Positions 44,051 to 51,415 of a DNA stretch of 64,000 nucleotides are shown here, in pieces. Source of the DNA: Sphingobacterium chungjuense (GTDB lineage Bacteria > Bacteroidota > Bacteroidia > Sphingobacteriales > Sphingobacteriaceae). The position numbers and the translations under genes were made by a program. A model generated the notes under the pieces. That model saw only the letters and a program-made list of their open reading frames with translations. It did not search any database and was not told where the DNA came from. Position 1 is the stretch's first letter. Each line of letters opens with the position of its first letter. Where the stretch lies: positions 62,001 through 126,000 of the forward strand of contig NZ_WLYS01000002.1 in the NCBI RefSeq assembly GCF_011316935.1, read 5' to 3'.

Positions 44051-44929
44051 TCAATTTTTTGAACGTCTTTTTTGAGGCTTGTATTTTAAAGAATTTGTAA
44101 TATGTCCTTGGATGGCGCCGCGCATCTCGTCGAGATAGTTTGTATGACTAATGGTCTTACGCCTACTGATGTCCACGAACATACGGTACGCCTGTGCCAA
44201 ATCTTCACTAAAGCTGTCCTCTAACCACGTTATTATATCCGAAATATCTGCTTTGCCGCCGTTTACTCTTCGCGTAAAATATATACCATAAGCAAACTCT
44301 ACCAGTTCCATTTTAGTGCCTGACCATGAACGCTTTTTCTTAGCCAGAACTTGCTGAAGTAAAATCTGATCTGAGTTAATTTTCAATAGCTTAACTCGTT
44401 TGACTAGAAAATCAAGTAGCATGTCGCTAGCTCTGAATGCGGCAAATAAGTAATCCAACTCGGTAGAGAACTCATCATCACTTTCTACAATCTCTCGTCC
44501 AGGCGGGAATAATGATCTATTACGAATAAGAAAAAGATCTGCATCCATTGCAGATTCGTTCATAAGGTAATATTGATGGTAAAATGCGTGTTGTCTAAAA
44601 AATCTATTTATGATCTCTATTTCGTGCTTATAGTAATCCACCAACATGCTATCGGTTCCCTTTGGGGTAGAGGAAATTACCTGATTTAGTTCCACAATAA
44701 ATATCTGCCACGCAAGAAATCGAGGTTTTTGAAACTTGAAAAAATGAATTTCTGTTTTTTCATCTATTTTTTCTAAAGATCTAAAATCAGATTTTAGGCT
44801 CTTCATGGTATTATTGATGCAGGTCAGGGACATCGTAAGATCATTAACAGCTTCTCTCAAACTAGCATTTATTTCACCAAGTTCTTTCATCATTTTCAAA
44901 TAAAGCTCTTCACAGATTATGTTGATCAT
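44051..44929 (-). CDS. rteC: RteC-domain regulatory protein
   Basis: A 292-residue protein from the ATG at 44929 (MINIICEELYLKMM...); the longer frame adds unlikely Cys- and Phe-rich residues. It has the RteC plan: an N-terminal coiled region, FLAWQIFIVELNQVISSTP, and the C-terminal winged-helix-like LVEFAYGIYFTRRVNGGKAD ... IITWLEDSF ending in a basic tail. In CTnDOT, RteC activates the excision genes. The two-component genes just upstream could regulate it, but they belong to a different family from RteA/RteB. Confidence 0.85.
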   Translation of the reverse strand: MINIICEELYLKMMKELGEINASLREAVNDLTMSLTCINNTMKSLKSDFRSLEKIDEKTEIHFFKFQKPRFLAWQIFIVELNQVISSTPKGTDSMLVDYYKHEIEIINRFFRQHAFYHQYYLMNESAMDADLFLIRNRSLFPPGREIVESDDEFSTELDYLFAAFRASDMLLDFLVKRVKLLKINSDQILLQQVLAKKKRSWSGTKMELVEFAYGIYFTRRVNGGKADISDIITWLEDSFSEDLAQAYRMFVDISRRKTISHTNYLDEMRGAIQGHITNSLKYKPQKRRSKN

Positions 44930-45085
44930 ATTAATACCTGTTAGATGGATGTTTAATAACCTCAGGCAACACGTCCTTCGCATAAAAAAAAATGCAAATT
45001 TCAATTTCCTAATCAAAACCCATTTTGACAAGAAAGCATATTTCGAGTAAAGAACGAAAAGCTTTTCTAATCTGGCGCAACTACC

Positions 45086-45829
45086 TTAGCAAAGTTTGTT
45101 CTCATCTTCTAAGAACTGATCAAACCTCTTGAATATCTTCCTATCTCCTGATGGTAATTGTATTTTGTTTACCGTAAGATGAACTGACTTATTATGGTAC
45201 TTTCGGAAGAAATTGATATTAAAGATATAGCTTTTGTGACATTGCAGAAACCAAATTCTAGGAAGCATATCGGCGATACGACGTAAGGAAATATTGGTGA
45301 TCAAAGGCTTAGGATATCCGATTTGGTGAATTATGACCCTCTTATCTATACTTTCTATGTATAAGACATTTTTATACCAGACCAACTGTCTTTCAAATTT
45401 AGCTGGCCCTCTTACCTGAATATAATCACAAAGCTCCTCTAGTGAGTTATCGACAACTATACTATCTTTTAATTCATTGTTTACCCGTCGCAGGGCCCCT
45501 TTGAACCTACTAGGACTTACAGGTTTCAACAGCACATCTATAAAGGTTAAATCATATGCACGATCTTCATACTTTGAATATGCCGTATACAGTATTGTAG
45601 GAATTCTCGGGTTAGGTAGTGTACTAAGAAATTCAAAACCATTAAGGTTTCCTAACTCTACATCAAGAATTATAAAATCAACGCTGTTACGCCTAAGAAA
45701 TGATTGTGCTCTGTAGGGATCCTGAAAAGTTCCTATAATTTCTACGTAATCAATATGCTTTGCAATGTCTATCAAATGGTCGATACTAGCTTGCTGATCA
45801 TCGATAATAACGGTGTGGTATTTTCTCAT
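45086..45829 (-). CDS. LytTR-family response regulator
   Basis: A 247-residue protein from the ATG at 45829. A receiver domain (VIIDDQQASIDHLIDIAK, phospho-acceptor D56 in FIILDVELGNLNG, conserved Lys in VLLKPVSPSRF) is followed by a LytTR DNA-binding domain (YIQVRGPAKFERQLVWYKNV ... FLQCHKSYIFNINFF ... LPSGDRKIFKRFDQF). It starts 8 bp after the kinase gene. LytTR proteins bind direct repeats spaced about two helical turns. It is the output of the putative peptide-sensing system. Confidence 0.9.
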   Translation of the reverse strand: MRKYHTVIIDDQQASIDHLIDIAKHIDYVEIIGTFQDPYRAQSFLRRNSVDFIILDVELGNLNGFEFLSTLPNPRIPTILYTAYSKYEDRAYDLTFIDVLLKPVSPSRFKGALRRVNNELKDSIVVDNSLEELCDYIQVRGPAKFERQLVWYKNVLYIESIDKRVIIHQIGYPKPLITNISLRRIADMLPRIWFLQCHKSYIFNINFFRKYHNKSVHLTVNKIQLPSGDRKIFKRFDQFLEDENKLC

Positions 45830-45837
45830 AGATATAT

Positions 45838-46896
45838 TTAAATTTCTATCGTGATTTTTACTTCGAACCAAGAATTACAATTGTATACCCTCATTTGAAA
45901 TCCATCGTTGTAAACATATTCTAAGCGCCTTTTTAATGAATTAAGACCAACCTTATGGCTGATTGGACTTACGTTATTTCTAATCTTATTTTCAACGGAA
46001 ATCATTATCTGATCACATAGTACACTAAAGACGACCTTTATTGACGATTTAGGATCGTCCGTCACTCCGTGCTTCATCGCATTTTCTACTAATGTCATTA
46101 GTGTGGTAGGTGGAATTGTATTACTATTTAAGTTTCCTATTATCTCCCACACTATCTCTATTGGTACTGATGTTAGCGATCTTTGTATATCAACATATGA
46201 TTGCACTTTGTCTAATTCCACGCTACAAAGTATAGATTGTGGACCATTGGCGTCGTGGGATTGCATATAATACATCATGACCTCATACAATTTATTAATC
46301 TGATGTGATAGTGTTGGACTGTCATGGACAAAATGCATTTTCAAATATTGAAATACATTCACCATCGTATGTGCCGAAACTTGCTCGGCTAAAGTGATAT
46401 ATTCAAACTTGTCCCTTTGTTGTTGCGCAGAAATTCTTTGTCTCATCTGCTCCAGCTTATTTTTTACTTCGCAGATTCTTCGATCATATTCATTATAAAG
46501 TATGGCTAAAATTGTAAAATGACCGTGCATAATTAATAACGTCTGTAAAAACTCTCTGATACTAAATGGGTAATCAGATACCACATAAGCTCCATATAGT
46601 AATCCAGTATATTGATTGCCATACATCACGAAATAAATGAAACATGATGATATTGAATAGAATAAGATTGTAAGAATGAAACTAGTAACGAATTTCCTTT
46701 TCCGGAAAAAGTATCTCAAAATGCCTGATATGACATAGAATATTAATGCAAAGTAAGGAATACTGAAAAGCGCTAGTGTGAAGGACATATCCTTATTGCC
46801 CAATAAATTTACACTATAAAAGTATAACAGGTAGAATAACCAAAAGATGCTATGACGATACACACTGCGCCTAGTTTTCATATTATTTTTAACCAT
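45838..46896 (-). CDS. LytS-type sensor histidine kinase
   Basis: A 352-residue membrane kinase. Four hydrophobic segments lie in residues 15-135. The phospho-acceptor region reads LAEQVSAHTMVNVFQYL with His176; the usual family sequence has PHFLFN at this point, so the motif is unusual. The N-box (LMTLVENAMKHG) and a G-box-like segment (GLNSLKRRLEYVY) are present. It forms a pair with the LytTR regulator 8 bp downstream and is 74 bp after the acyltransferase-like gene. The membrane domain could detect a peptide. Confidence 0.87.
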   Translation of the reverse strand: MVKNNMKTRRSVYRHSIFWLFYLLYFYSVNLLGNKDMSFTLALFSIPYFALIFYVISGILRYFFRKRKFVTSFILTILFYSISSCFIYFVMYGNQYTGLLYGAYVVSDYPFSIREFLQTLLIMHGHFTILAILYNEYDRRICEVKNKLEQMRQRISAQQQRDKFEYITLAEQVSAHTMVNVFQYLKMHFVHDSPTLSHQINKLYEVMMYYMQSHDANGPQSILCSVELDKVQSYVDIQRSLTSVPIEIVWEIIGNLNSNTIPPTTLMTLVENAMKHGVTDDPKSSIKVVFSVLCDQIMISVENKIRNNVSPISHKVGLNSLKRRLEYVYNDGFQMRVYNCNSWFEVKITIEI

Positions 46897-46970
46897 GAGA
46901 GATTAAGTTAGTGGCAGGAATAAAGGGGGTGTTTATTCACTACCTTGGGAAAATCGCTAATTTATAACTT

Positions 46971-47930
46971 CTAAATCTTTCTATTACATAATTTTTCGAA
47001 TTTTTCTTTCGACACACCAATTGATTGGTAGTTTTTTTTATCTAAAATAAAATAGCTCCCCTTCAAAACAAATGAAGTATAACGATTTTCCACTGTCCAG
47101 TTCGACATGCTGGATTCCGGAAGGCAAGATTGATGTAAATAAAACCAACATTCCCACATTTCTGGATTTTTAATTAAAAAATCCGATAATTTCAAGTACA
47201 TTTCAGTTAATACTCGCCTAGAATAGGCATCAGATGATTCATTTGATAGAACAGGGTAATAATTGGCCACAACATTGTCTCCTTCGCGATCACACGACTC
47301 AGCCGAATGGATGCAAAGTACCACAGGTAAGTTCGCCATATATGCAAACTTCAGAAACGCTGCTTTGCTAAAGATAAAACCATGTGCTAATGGTACTCGA
47401 AGTAAGGATTTACTGGATTTTAGGTATTTAGTTTTAACTCCTGAACCTCCATCTAGATAACACAACGTATGATAACCTAATTTTGAATATTTGGCTACCT
47501 TGAAAAATAGATAAGGATCTTCCGCATCCAAAAGAACAATATTTTTCGCTCTCGTTACGCCCAAAATGGCCTTATAATAAATTCTTTGTGAATCTAATAT
47601 CTGTTTTGCAACAGGTATACAGACCTTGTAACCATCGTTCACTATTTTGAGTACTAGTGATCTGTAAAATCCAAAATGGAAGGTTGCTATAAAGGTTGGT
47701 TTACTAAGGGAGTTATAAAGTTGGATAGATAATTTATCTAACACATTGTTAGGATTCCAATTTGCTTGAATTTTTTGGAAGGTTTTGGTACGCTCGTAGA
47801 TACCTGTTATTCTGCTCAAACTAGACACATTTAGAATGTGCTGAATATTTGCTGAGAAAAGTGCAAACTCTAACGAATCTCTATCGTCGAGATGGCTACG
47901 ATACGCATCTTTGCTTCTCGATTTTGACAT
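46971..47930 (-). CDS. Acyltransferase-like protein (LPLAT/LpxL-like fold)
   Basis: A 319-residue protein from the ATG at 47930 (MSKSRSKDAY...). The longer frame from 47966 starts inside a hairpin arm and has no ribosome binding site. The pattern IATFHFGFYRSLVLKIVNDG (His85), CYLDGGSGVKTKYL and VPLAHGFIFSKAAFLKFAYM resembles lipid A or lysophospholipid acyltransferases, but the usual HX4(D/E) acidic residue is replaced by Arg. It sits directly after a 42-aa peptide gene, so an enzyme acting on that peptide is a possibility. Function is inferred and uncertain. Confidence 0.6.
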   Translation of the reverse strand: MSKSRSKDAYRSHLDDRDSLEFALFSANIQHILNVSSLSRITGIYERTKTFQKIQANWNPNNVLDKLSIQLYNSLSKPTFIATFHFGFYRSLVLKIVNDGYKVCIPVAKQILDSQRIYYKAILGVTRAKNIVLLDAEDPYLFFKVAKYSKLGYHTLCYLDGGSGVKTKYLKSSKSLLRVPLAHGFIFSKAAFLKFAYMANLPVVLCIHSAESCDREGDNVVANYYPVLSNESSDAYSRRVLTEMYLKLSDFLIKNPEMWECWFYLHQSCLPESSMSNWTVENRYTSFVLKGSYFILDKKNYQSIGVSKEKFEKLCNRKI

Positions 47931-47960
47931 ATCAATCTTTATTTTAAGTAGTTGGGAGAT

Positions 47961-47998
47961 AAACATTAGACAGCGTCATTGAACGCTGCCTAATGTTT
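47961..47998. promoter_or_regulatory. Strong hairpin between peptide gene and acyltransferase-like gene
   Basis: AAACATTAGACAGCGT (47961-47976) pairs with ACGCTGCCTAATGTTT (47983-47998), a 16-bp stem with one mismatch and a 6-nt loop. No T run follows on the minus strand. It may stabilise the peptide mRNA or partly attenuate transcription into the downstream genes. Confidence 0.75.
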
Positions 47999-48002
47999 AA
48001 AA

Positions 48003-48131
48003 TCAGAAAGGAAAAGCTATTAAGCACTTCCTCCCTGGTGAGTCCTCTTCTGCTGCAACCAAAATATCTTCTAGAGATAATGGAGCTTCTGAGAAGATTT
48101 CATACAGGCTTACAATTTGTTGTAAAACCAT
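48003..48131 (-). CDS. 42-aa peptide, candidate signalling or RiPP precursor
   Basis: A 42-codon gene with ATG at 48131-48129 and stop at 48005-48003. AGGAGGGG ends 6 bp upstream of the ATG, far better than most sites in this genome. The N-terminal 30 residues look like an acidic amphipathic leader (EAPLSLEDILVAAEED near 15-30). The C-terminus is SPGRKCLIAFPF, with a single Cys36 followed by six mostly hydrophobic residues. It is followed by a hairpin, an acyltransferase-like gene, a membrane kinase and a LytTR regulator on the same strand, an arrangement reminiscent of agr-type systems. Confidence 0.7.
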   Translation of the reverse strand: MVLQQIVSLYEIFSEAPLSLEDILVAAEEDSPGRKCLIAFPF

Positions 48132-48443
48132 GACGTACCCCTCCTGCTTTAATAAAACCAATTACCGATCTCGCATCGGAAAAACGGCTTCAGGCCTTGA
48201 AGACTAATTGATCGATCTGTTCGCAATTTGGTGTATTCAATTATGTGCATCAAGGAATGGGTACTATTAAGCCTTTTAATGGTCTTAAGATATTATAAGG
48301 CCGAAATTAGCATTGCAAATGCCATTTCACTCTAGGCAAATGGCGTTACAGCCAATGTTTCGTGATAATAATTCCCTTTAAGTATCTTAACCGCAATATT
48401 TAAATTTTTTTAATCAGTATTTATTCATAGAAAAGGGTAAGAA
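48132..48443. other. Divergent regulatory region
   Basis: A 312-bp gap between the peptide gene (minus) and the Crp-like gene (plus). It should hold promoters for both. A 7-bp inverted repeat GCCATTT/AAATGGC lies at 48321-48344. No gene was recognised. Confidence 0.5.
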
Positions 48444-48962
48444 ATGAAAGCAGACTTACATTCTTTCCTAACAAAATTTGATAAAAATTATTTAGACGTG
48501 GTTCCAAACTTTTGGAAGTATATAAATACTGTCTCGCTTTTTGAAGGTGAACATCTATCAAATAGCCTCGGTGATGTATTTTTTGTTAGTAGTGGATACC
48601 TGGCTAAGTATTGCGAGGGAAAGCCTGAGAGATACGTCGGATCTGGTGAGCTTATATTAGTTCCATTATCCACCCATATGAATTATTTTAAATCTTTAAC
48701 CTCTTCAAGGGTCTATCAGATAAAAAGGAAAAAGCTTTACTCCATAATTAAGAAATCTCCCGAAGCGCTCATACTATTTGAGAAAATAAAAGAAGTTCAT
48801 TCTCATGATCTTGCATTTAGATACCGACTTTTAAAACTCCCCAAAAACAAAAGAGTAGAATACTTCATGGAAAACTACGCGATGATTATAAATTTAATTT
48901 CAAGAAAAGAGCTAGCTGATTATCTAGATATGAGCGCTGAGTATATAAGAAGATCGATTTGA
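48444..48962 (+). CDS. Crp/Fnr-type transcriptional regulator
   Basis: A 172-residue protein with the shape of a Crp family member lacking cNMP-specific residues. The beta-roll region (SLFEGEHLSNSLGDVFFVSS) is followed by a long dimer helix (FEKIKEVHSHDLAFRYRLLK) and a C-terminal HTH (ISRKELADYLDMSAEYIRRS). It ends soon after the recognition helix, shorter than usual. It is divergent from the peptide locus and could control it. Confidence 0.75.
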   Translation: MKADLHSFLTKFDKNYLDVVPNFWKYINTVSLFEGEHLSNSLGDVFFVSSGYLAKYCEGKPERYVGSGELILVPLSTHMNYFKSLTSSRVYQIKRKKLYSIIKKSPEALILFEKIKEVHSHDLAFRYRLLKLPKNKRVEYFMENYAMIINLISRKELADYLDMSAEYIRRSI

Positions 48963-49140
48963 TCAAAAAGCGAATAAAGTTAAAGCGCTAGTCTATAGCG
49001 AATAACTATCAAATTATTTAATTTATAATGATAGTCACCAAGCGCTAGAGTTGGATAAAACATCAAAAAGATTCTTCTAATAATTTAAACCCCACCTTGT
49101 CATTTTAGGAAGTTCTACTTCAGGCATCTCAGTACAGAAG

Positions 49141-49593
49141 TTAAGCCTTAATATCTGCTGAGTTTGACTTATCTATATTATGAAGTATATCTATAGTCTT
49201 CTGATCTAATTTGCCAGCAAAATATTTATCGAGAACTTGTCCGAAGATATCACTATCAGAGGTAACTTGAGAGAACAAGGTCATACAGGAATTTAGCTTT
49301 AAATCATCTGGACTGCCAAATATATCGTATGCTGAAAGATCTGACAAATCAATAAGAGCATTCGAAACCGCTTTTAAATTTTCGCCGAGTACAGGGTGTT
49401 TTAAAAATGCGGATGCTTCTTGTAAATTTTGAATGGCGTAGAATTTAGAAGTATCACTATGGCCTAAACCTACAATTTGCGGAAAAACATACCACATCCA
49501 ATGCGATTTCTTTTTACCGTTTTGAATCTCCTGCAATGCATTCAAATAAACGTGGTTTTGGGCTTTTAAAAACCTATCAAGATCAATAGTCAT
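49141..49593 (-). CDS. DUF1810-family protein
   Basis: A 150-residue protein from the ATG at 49593 (MTIDLDRFLKAQ...). It carries the DUF1810 core: LDRFLKAQNHVYLNALQEIQ, KSHWMWYVFPQIVGLGHSDT, KHPVLGENLKAVSNALIDL and DDLKLNSCMTLFSQVTSD. The family has no clear function; it is widespread in bacteria. It stands alone. Confidence 0.88.
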   Translation of the reverse strand: MTIDLDRFLKAQNHVYLNALQEIQNGKKKSHWMWYVFPQIVGLGHSDTSKFYAIQNLQEASAFLKHPVLGENLKAVSNALIDLSDLSAYDIFGSPDDLKLNSCMTLFSQVTSDSDIFGQVLDKYFAGKLDQKTIDILHNIDKSNSADIKA

Positions 49594-49744
49594 TTGGTGA
49601 AGTAGTTTTGCAAGCAATGTACAAAAATTGCTGTCAGTTTATCATATTTAATATCGAATTTGTCCTCTAGATAGATCTGTACCTCGTCTTGAGGGTGAGA
49701 TCAAAAATGCATCACAGATAAATATTTTTTTCTAATATTTGCTT

Positions 49745-50014
49745 ATGAAGATGATCAAACTAAATTATGACTGGATGCTGCTTGATGTCTCTATTCCAGC
49801 CGAAGAATTGGATTCTACGGTCAAAAAAGAATTGAAGTACGCTCCAGAGGAAAAGGGATTATATGTTTTTGCACTCCGTGCTGACTCTTCGCATTATAGT
49901 GTTTTCGCATATACGTTCGTTGATAGAGGAATAGATGTTGAAGATGATCTGAAATATCAAGAAGACACGCAGTTACTTACTCTTCACTACAAAAGAATGT
50001 TTGGGAACATCTAA
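49745..50014 (+). CDS. Small hypothetical protein
   Basis: An 89-residue protein from the ATG at 49745 (MKMIKLNYDWML...). It is acidic and mixed alpha/beta (VKKELKYAPEEKGLYVFALR), with no known motif. No neighbour is close on the same strand. Confidence 0.55.
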   Translation: MKMIKLNYDWMLLDVSIPAEELDSTVKKELKYAPEEKGLYVFALRADSSHYSVFAYTFVDRGIDVEDDLKYQEDTQLLTLHYKRMFGNI

Positions 50015-50291
50015 GACCCTCACCAAACTTATTACCGTAATCGGTAACCAAAATATAATTCTTTCATCTTTTCGCCGTTTGGATTAAATGTATATCTATG
50101 TGTTTTAATCCAAGCAAAAAAAGCTCAAATCCGCGCTGGTACAACTACCCTTAACATTTTTAGATCAAGCTATCATCAAACTGCTCAATAAGCAGATAAT
50201 ATCCTCCAAGCATAGAATACTGCATATATCCTGCTTCTATAATTATACTCGACACTCAGCTGAGTAATTCAATATAATGGATCGCAATTAT

Positions 50292-50340
50292 TTGCGATGC
50301 TTTCCCAATTTTTTGCGACGTTTTCCCAAAAAATTGCGAT
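50292..50340 (+). repeat. 21-bp direct repeats upstream of the DUF6520 gene
   Basis: TTGCGA begins at 50292, 50313 and 50334, exactly 21 bp apart. The first two copies share TTGCGAnGnTTTCCCAAnnnn. A reverse copy ATCGCAA lies at 50281-50287. Two-turn spacing on one DNA face fits a regulator site, and LytTR proteins bind that way. Confidence 0.7.
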
Positions 50341-50420
50341 TGCTTGCGTGTAATTTTGACATGTAAGGCAATAGCAATTGAGCTTATTGAGAACTTAGAT
50401 AACCCTTAAAAACAGCGACT

Positions 50421-50474
50421 ATGAATACATTCAAAATATATTACAAAAGAAAATTCGCGGTATTCACGATATAG
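50421..50474 (+). CDS. 17-aa leader peptide
   Basis: ATG at 50421 and TAG at 50472-50474 encode MNTFKIYYKRKFAVFTI. It ends exactly at the first base of an intrinsic terminator and lies 100 bp before the DUF6520 gene. The arrangement fits transcription attenuation, but the peptide has no run of one amino acid that would name a signal. Confidence 0.45.
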   Translation: MNTFKIYYKRKFAVFTI

Positions 50475-50508
50475 GTCTACTGTACACATCCGAACAGTAG
50501 GCCTTTTT
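50474..50508 (+). terminator. Terminator/attenuator in the DUF6520 leader
   Basis: GGTCTACTGT (50474-50483) pairs with ACAGTAGGCC (50494-50503), with one G-T pair, followed by TTTTT. It lies between the leader peptide and the DUF6520 gene. Confidence 0.85.
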
Positions 50509-50573
50509 AAGATCAGAGATATTTATGCTTACACTTAAGTAAGCAATTAACAAACATTCAAAATTTTAATAAT

Positions 50574-50915
50574 ATGAAAAATACATTCGCATTGAAGACA
50601 TCATTCTTCACATTAATATTAGCGCTAATTGCAATCGGAACCTTTGCTTTTACAGCAGTGATGAATAAGGCTAAGACTCCAGCAAACAAGGCTGTTAGTA
50701 CTTACCACTTTACCGGAGATAGTAACGATGAAGGTCAGTTTTCGGACATTGAAAACTGGGAACCAGGCCCCGCTACTGATGCTTGTGGTGACAGGGGAGA
50801 AAAGCCATGTGAAATAAGCGTGGAAGCAAATGATCTGGATGAACTGGAAACTTTCCTTAGTGGAATGAGTAACCAAGCAGTATTGCAACTGAATCCAAAT
50901 TCGAAGCGCCCATAA
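50574..50915 (+). CDS. DUF6520-type secreted protein
   Basis: A 113-residue protein. A signal peptide (LILALIAIGTFAFTAVM) is followed by a short mature part that includes SDIENWEPGPATDACGDRGE and the motif KPCEISVEANDL, with two Cys that could form a disulfide. This layout matches small Bacteroidetes DUF6520 proteins. Function unknown. A strong terminator follows 21 bp after its stop. Confidence 0.8.
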   Translation: MKNTFALKTSFFTLILALIAIGTFAFTAVMNKAKTPANKAVSTYHFTGDSNDEGQFSDIENWEPGPATDACGDRGEKPCEISVEANDLDELETFLSGMSNQAVLQLNPNSKRP

Positions 50916-50936
50916 GCCTTGTTGAGTTATAGAAAT

Positions 50937-50972
50937 GGCGGTCAACAAAATGTTGTTGACCGCCTAATTTAA
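50937..50972 (+). terminator. Terminator after the DUF6520 gene
   Basis: A perfect 11-bp stem GGCGGTCAACA (50937-50947) with TGTTGACCGCC (50954-50964), followed by TAATTTAA. Confidence 0.85.
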
Positions 50973-51139
50973 TATCCACTAGTAGGAAGCCCATTCTTTC
51001 TATCAGCTGTCTTCATTTGAGAATCCCATTAGTTCAAGCTACTAGATGCTGCGCTAAACACAGGTCCCTTCATTATACTTCTACAATCGTAATCCTCATA
51101 AATCATGGGTTATCATAAACGCTAACATATTCTTACTTT

Positions 51140-51403
51140 TTAGATTTTGGCATCATACCTACCCTCAAGTTCGACTTTACCAATAGCCCTTATCACAGCC
51201 AAAAGATCTCCATTGCTGTTGAGCGCTTCACCAATACTGGCAAATAATACACTCGCTCTAACAACAAAGTGTTCATTTGCTACATCAAGCTGTTGCAGAA
51301 GTAACCGCTCCATCAGTATGATGTGCTCAGATTTCCAGCCTTTCATTTCTGCTTTATTACTGAGATAGTATTTAATAACATTCTCCTTTTTAATGAATAA
51401 CAT
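51140..51403 (-). CDS. Small hypothetical protein after susD
   Basis: An 87-residue protein, helical in character (HIILMERLLLQQLDVANEHF), with no recognised motif. It starts 12 bp after the susD stop on the same strand, so it is probably the last gene of the TlpA-SusC-SusD operon. Confidence 0.55.
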   Translation of the reverse strand: MLFIKKENVIKYYLSNKAEMKGWKSEHIILMERLLLQQLDVANEHFVVRASVLFASIGEALNSNGDLLAVIRAIGKVELEGRYDAKI

Positions 51404-51415
51404 ACTTGCATCTTC

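Larger units (their letters stand above)
17863..44929 (-). mobile_element. CTnDOT-type integrative conjugative element (approximate extent)
   Basis: A nearly unbroken minus-strand run from RteC to a DnaC-like ATPase carries the conjugation and mobilisation set: relaxase pair, ParA, TraE/F/G/J/K/M/N, coupling protein, ArdC-like and DUF4099 proteins, TOPRIM primase-like proteins and an excisionase remnant. This is the gene order of Bacteroidetes conjugative transposons. No intact tyrosine integrase, no att repeats and no target tRNA were found, so the ends are not defined. Antibiotic-resistance genes are absent. The defence island to the left may or may not be cargo. Confidence 0.75.

Noticed and set aside
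45086..46896. Two-component pair as RteA/RteB of the conjugative element
   Set aside because: RteB is an NtrC-type regulator with an AAA+ domain; this regulator is LytTR type and is linked to the peptide gene instead.
48321..48344. 7-bp inverted repeat as a Crp-type operator
   Set aside because: It is short and the spacer is not that of a Crp site, so it is noted only within the gap entry.
50292..50340. 21-bp repeats considered as a CRISPR array
   Set aside because: There are only two and a half copies with no spacers of constant length and no cas genes.
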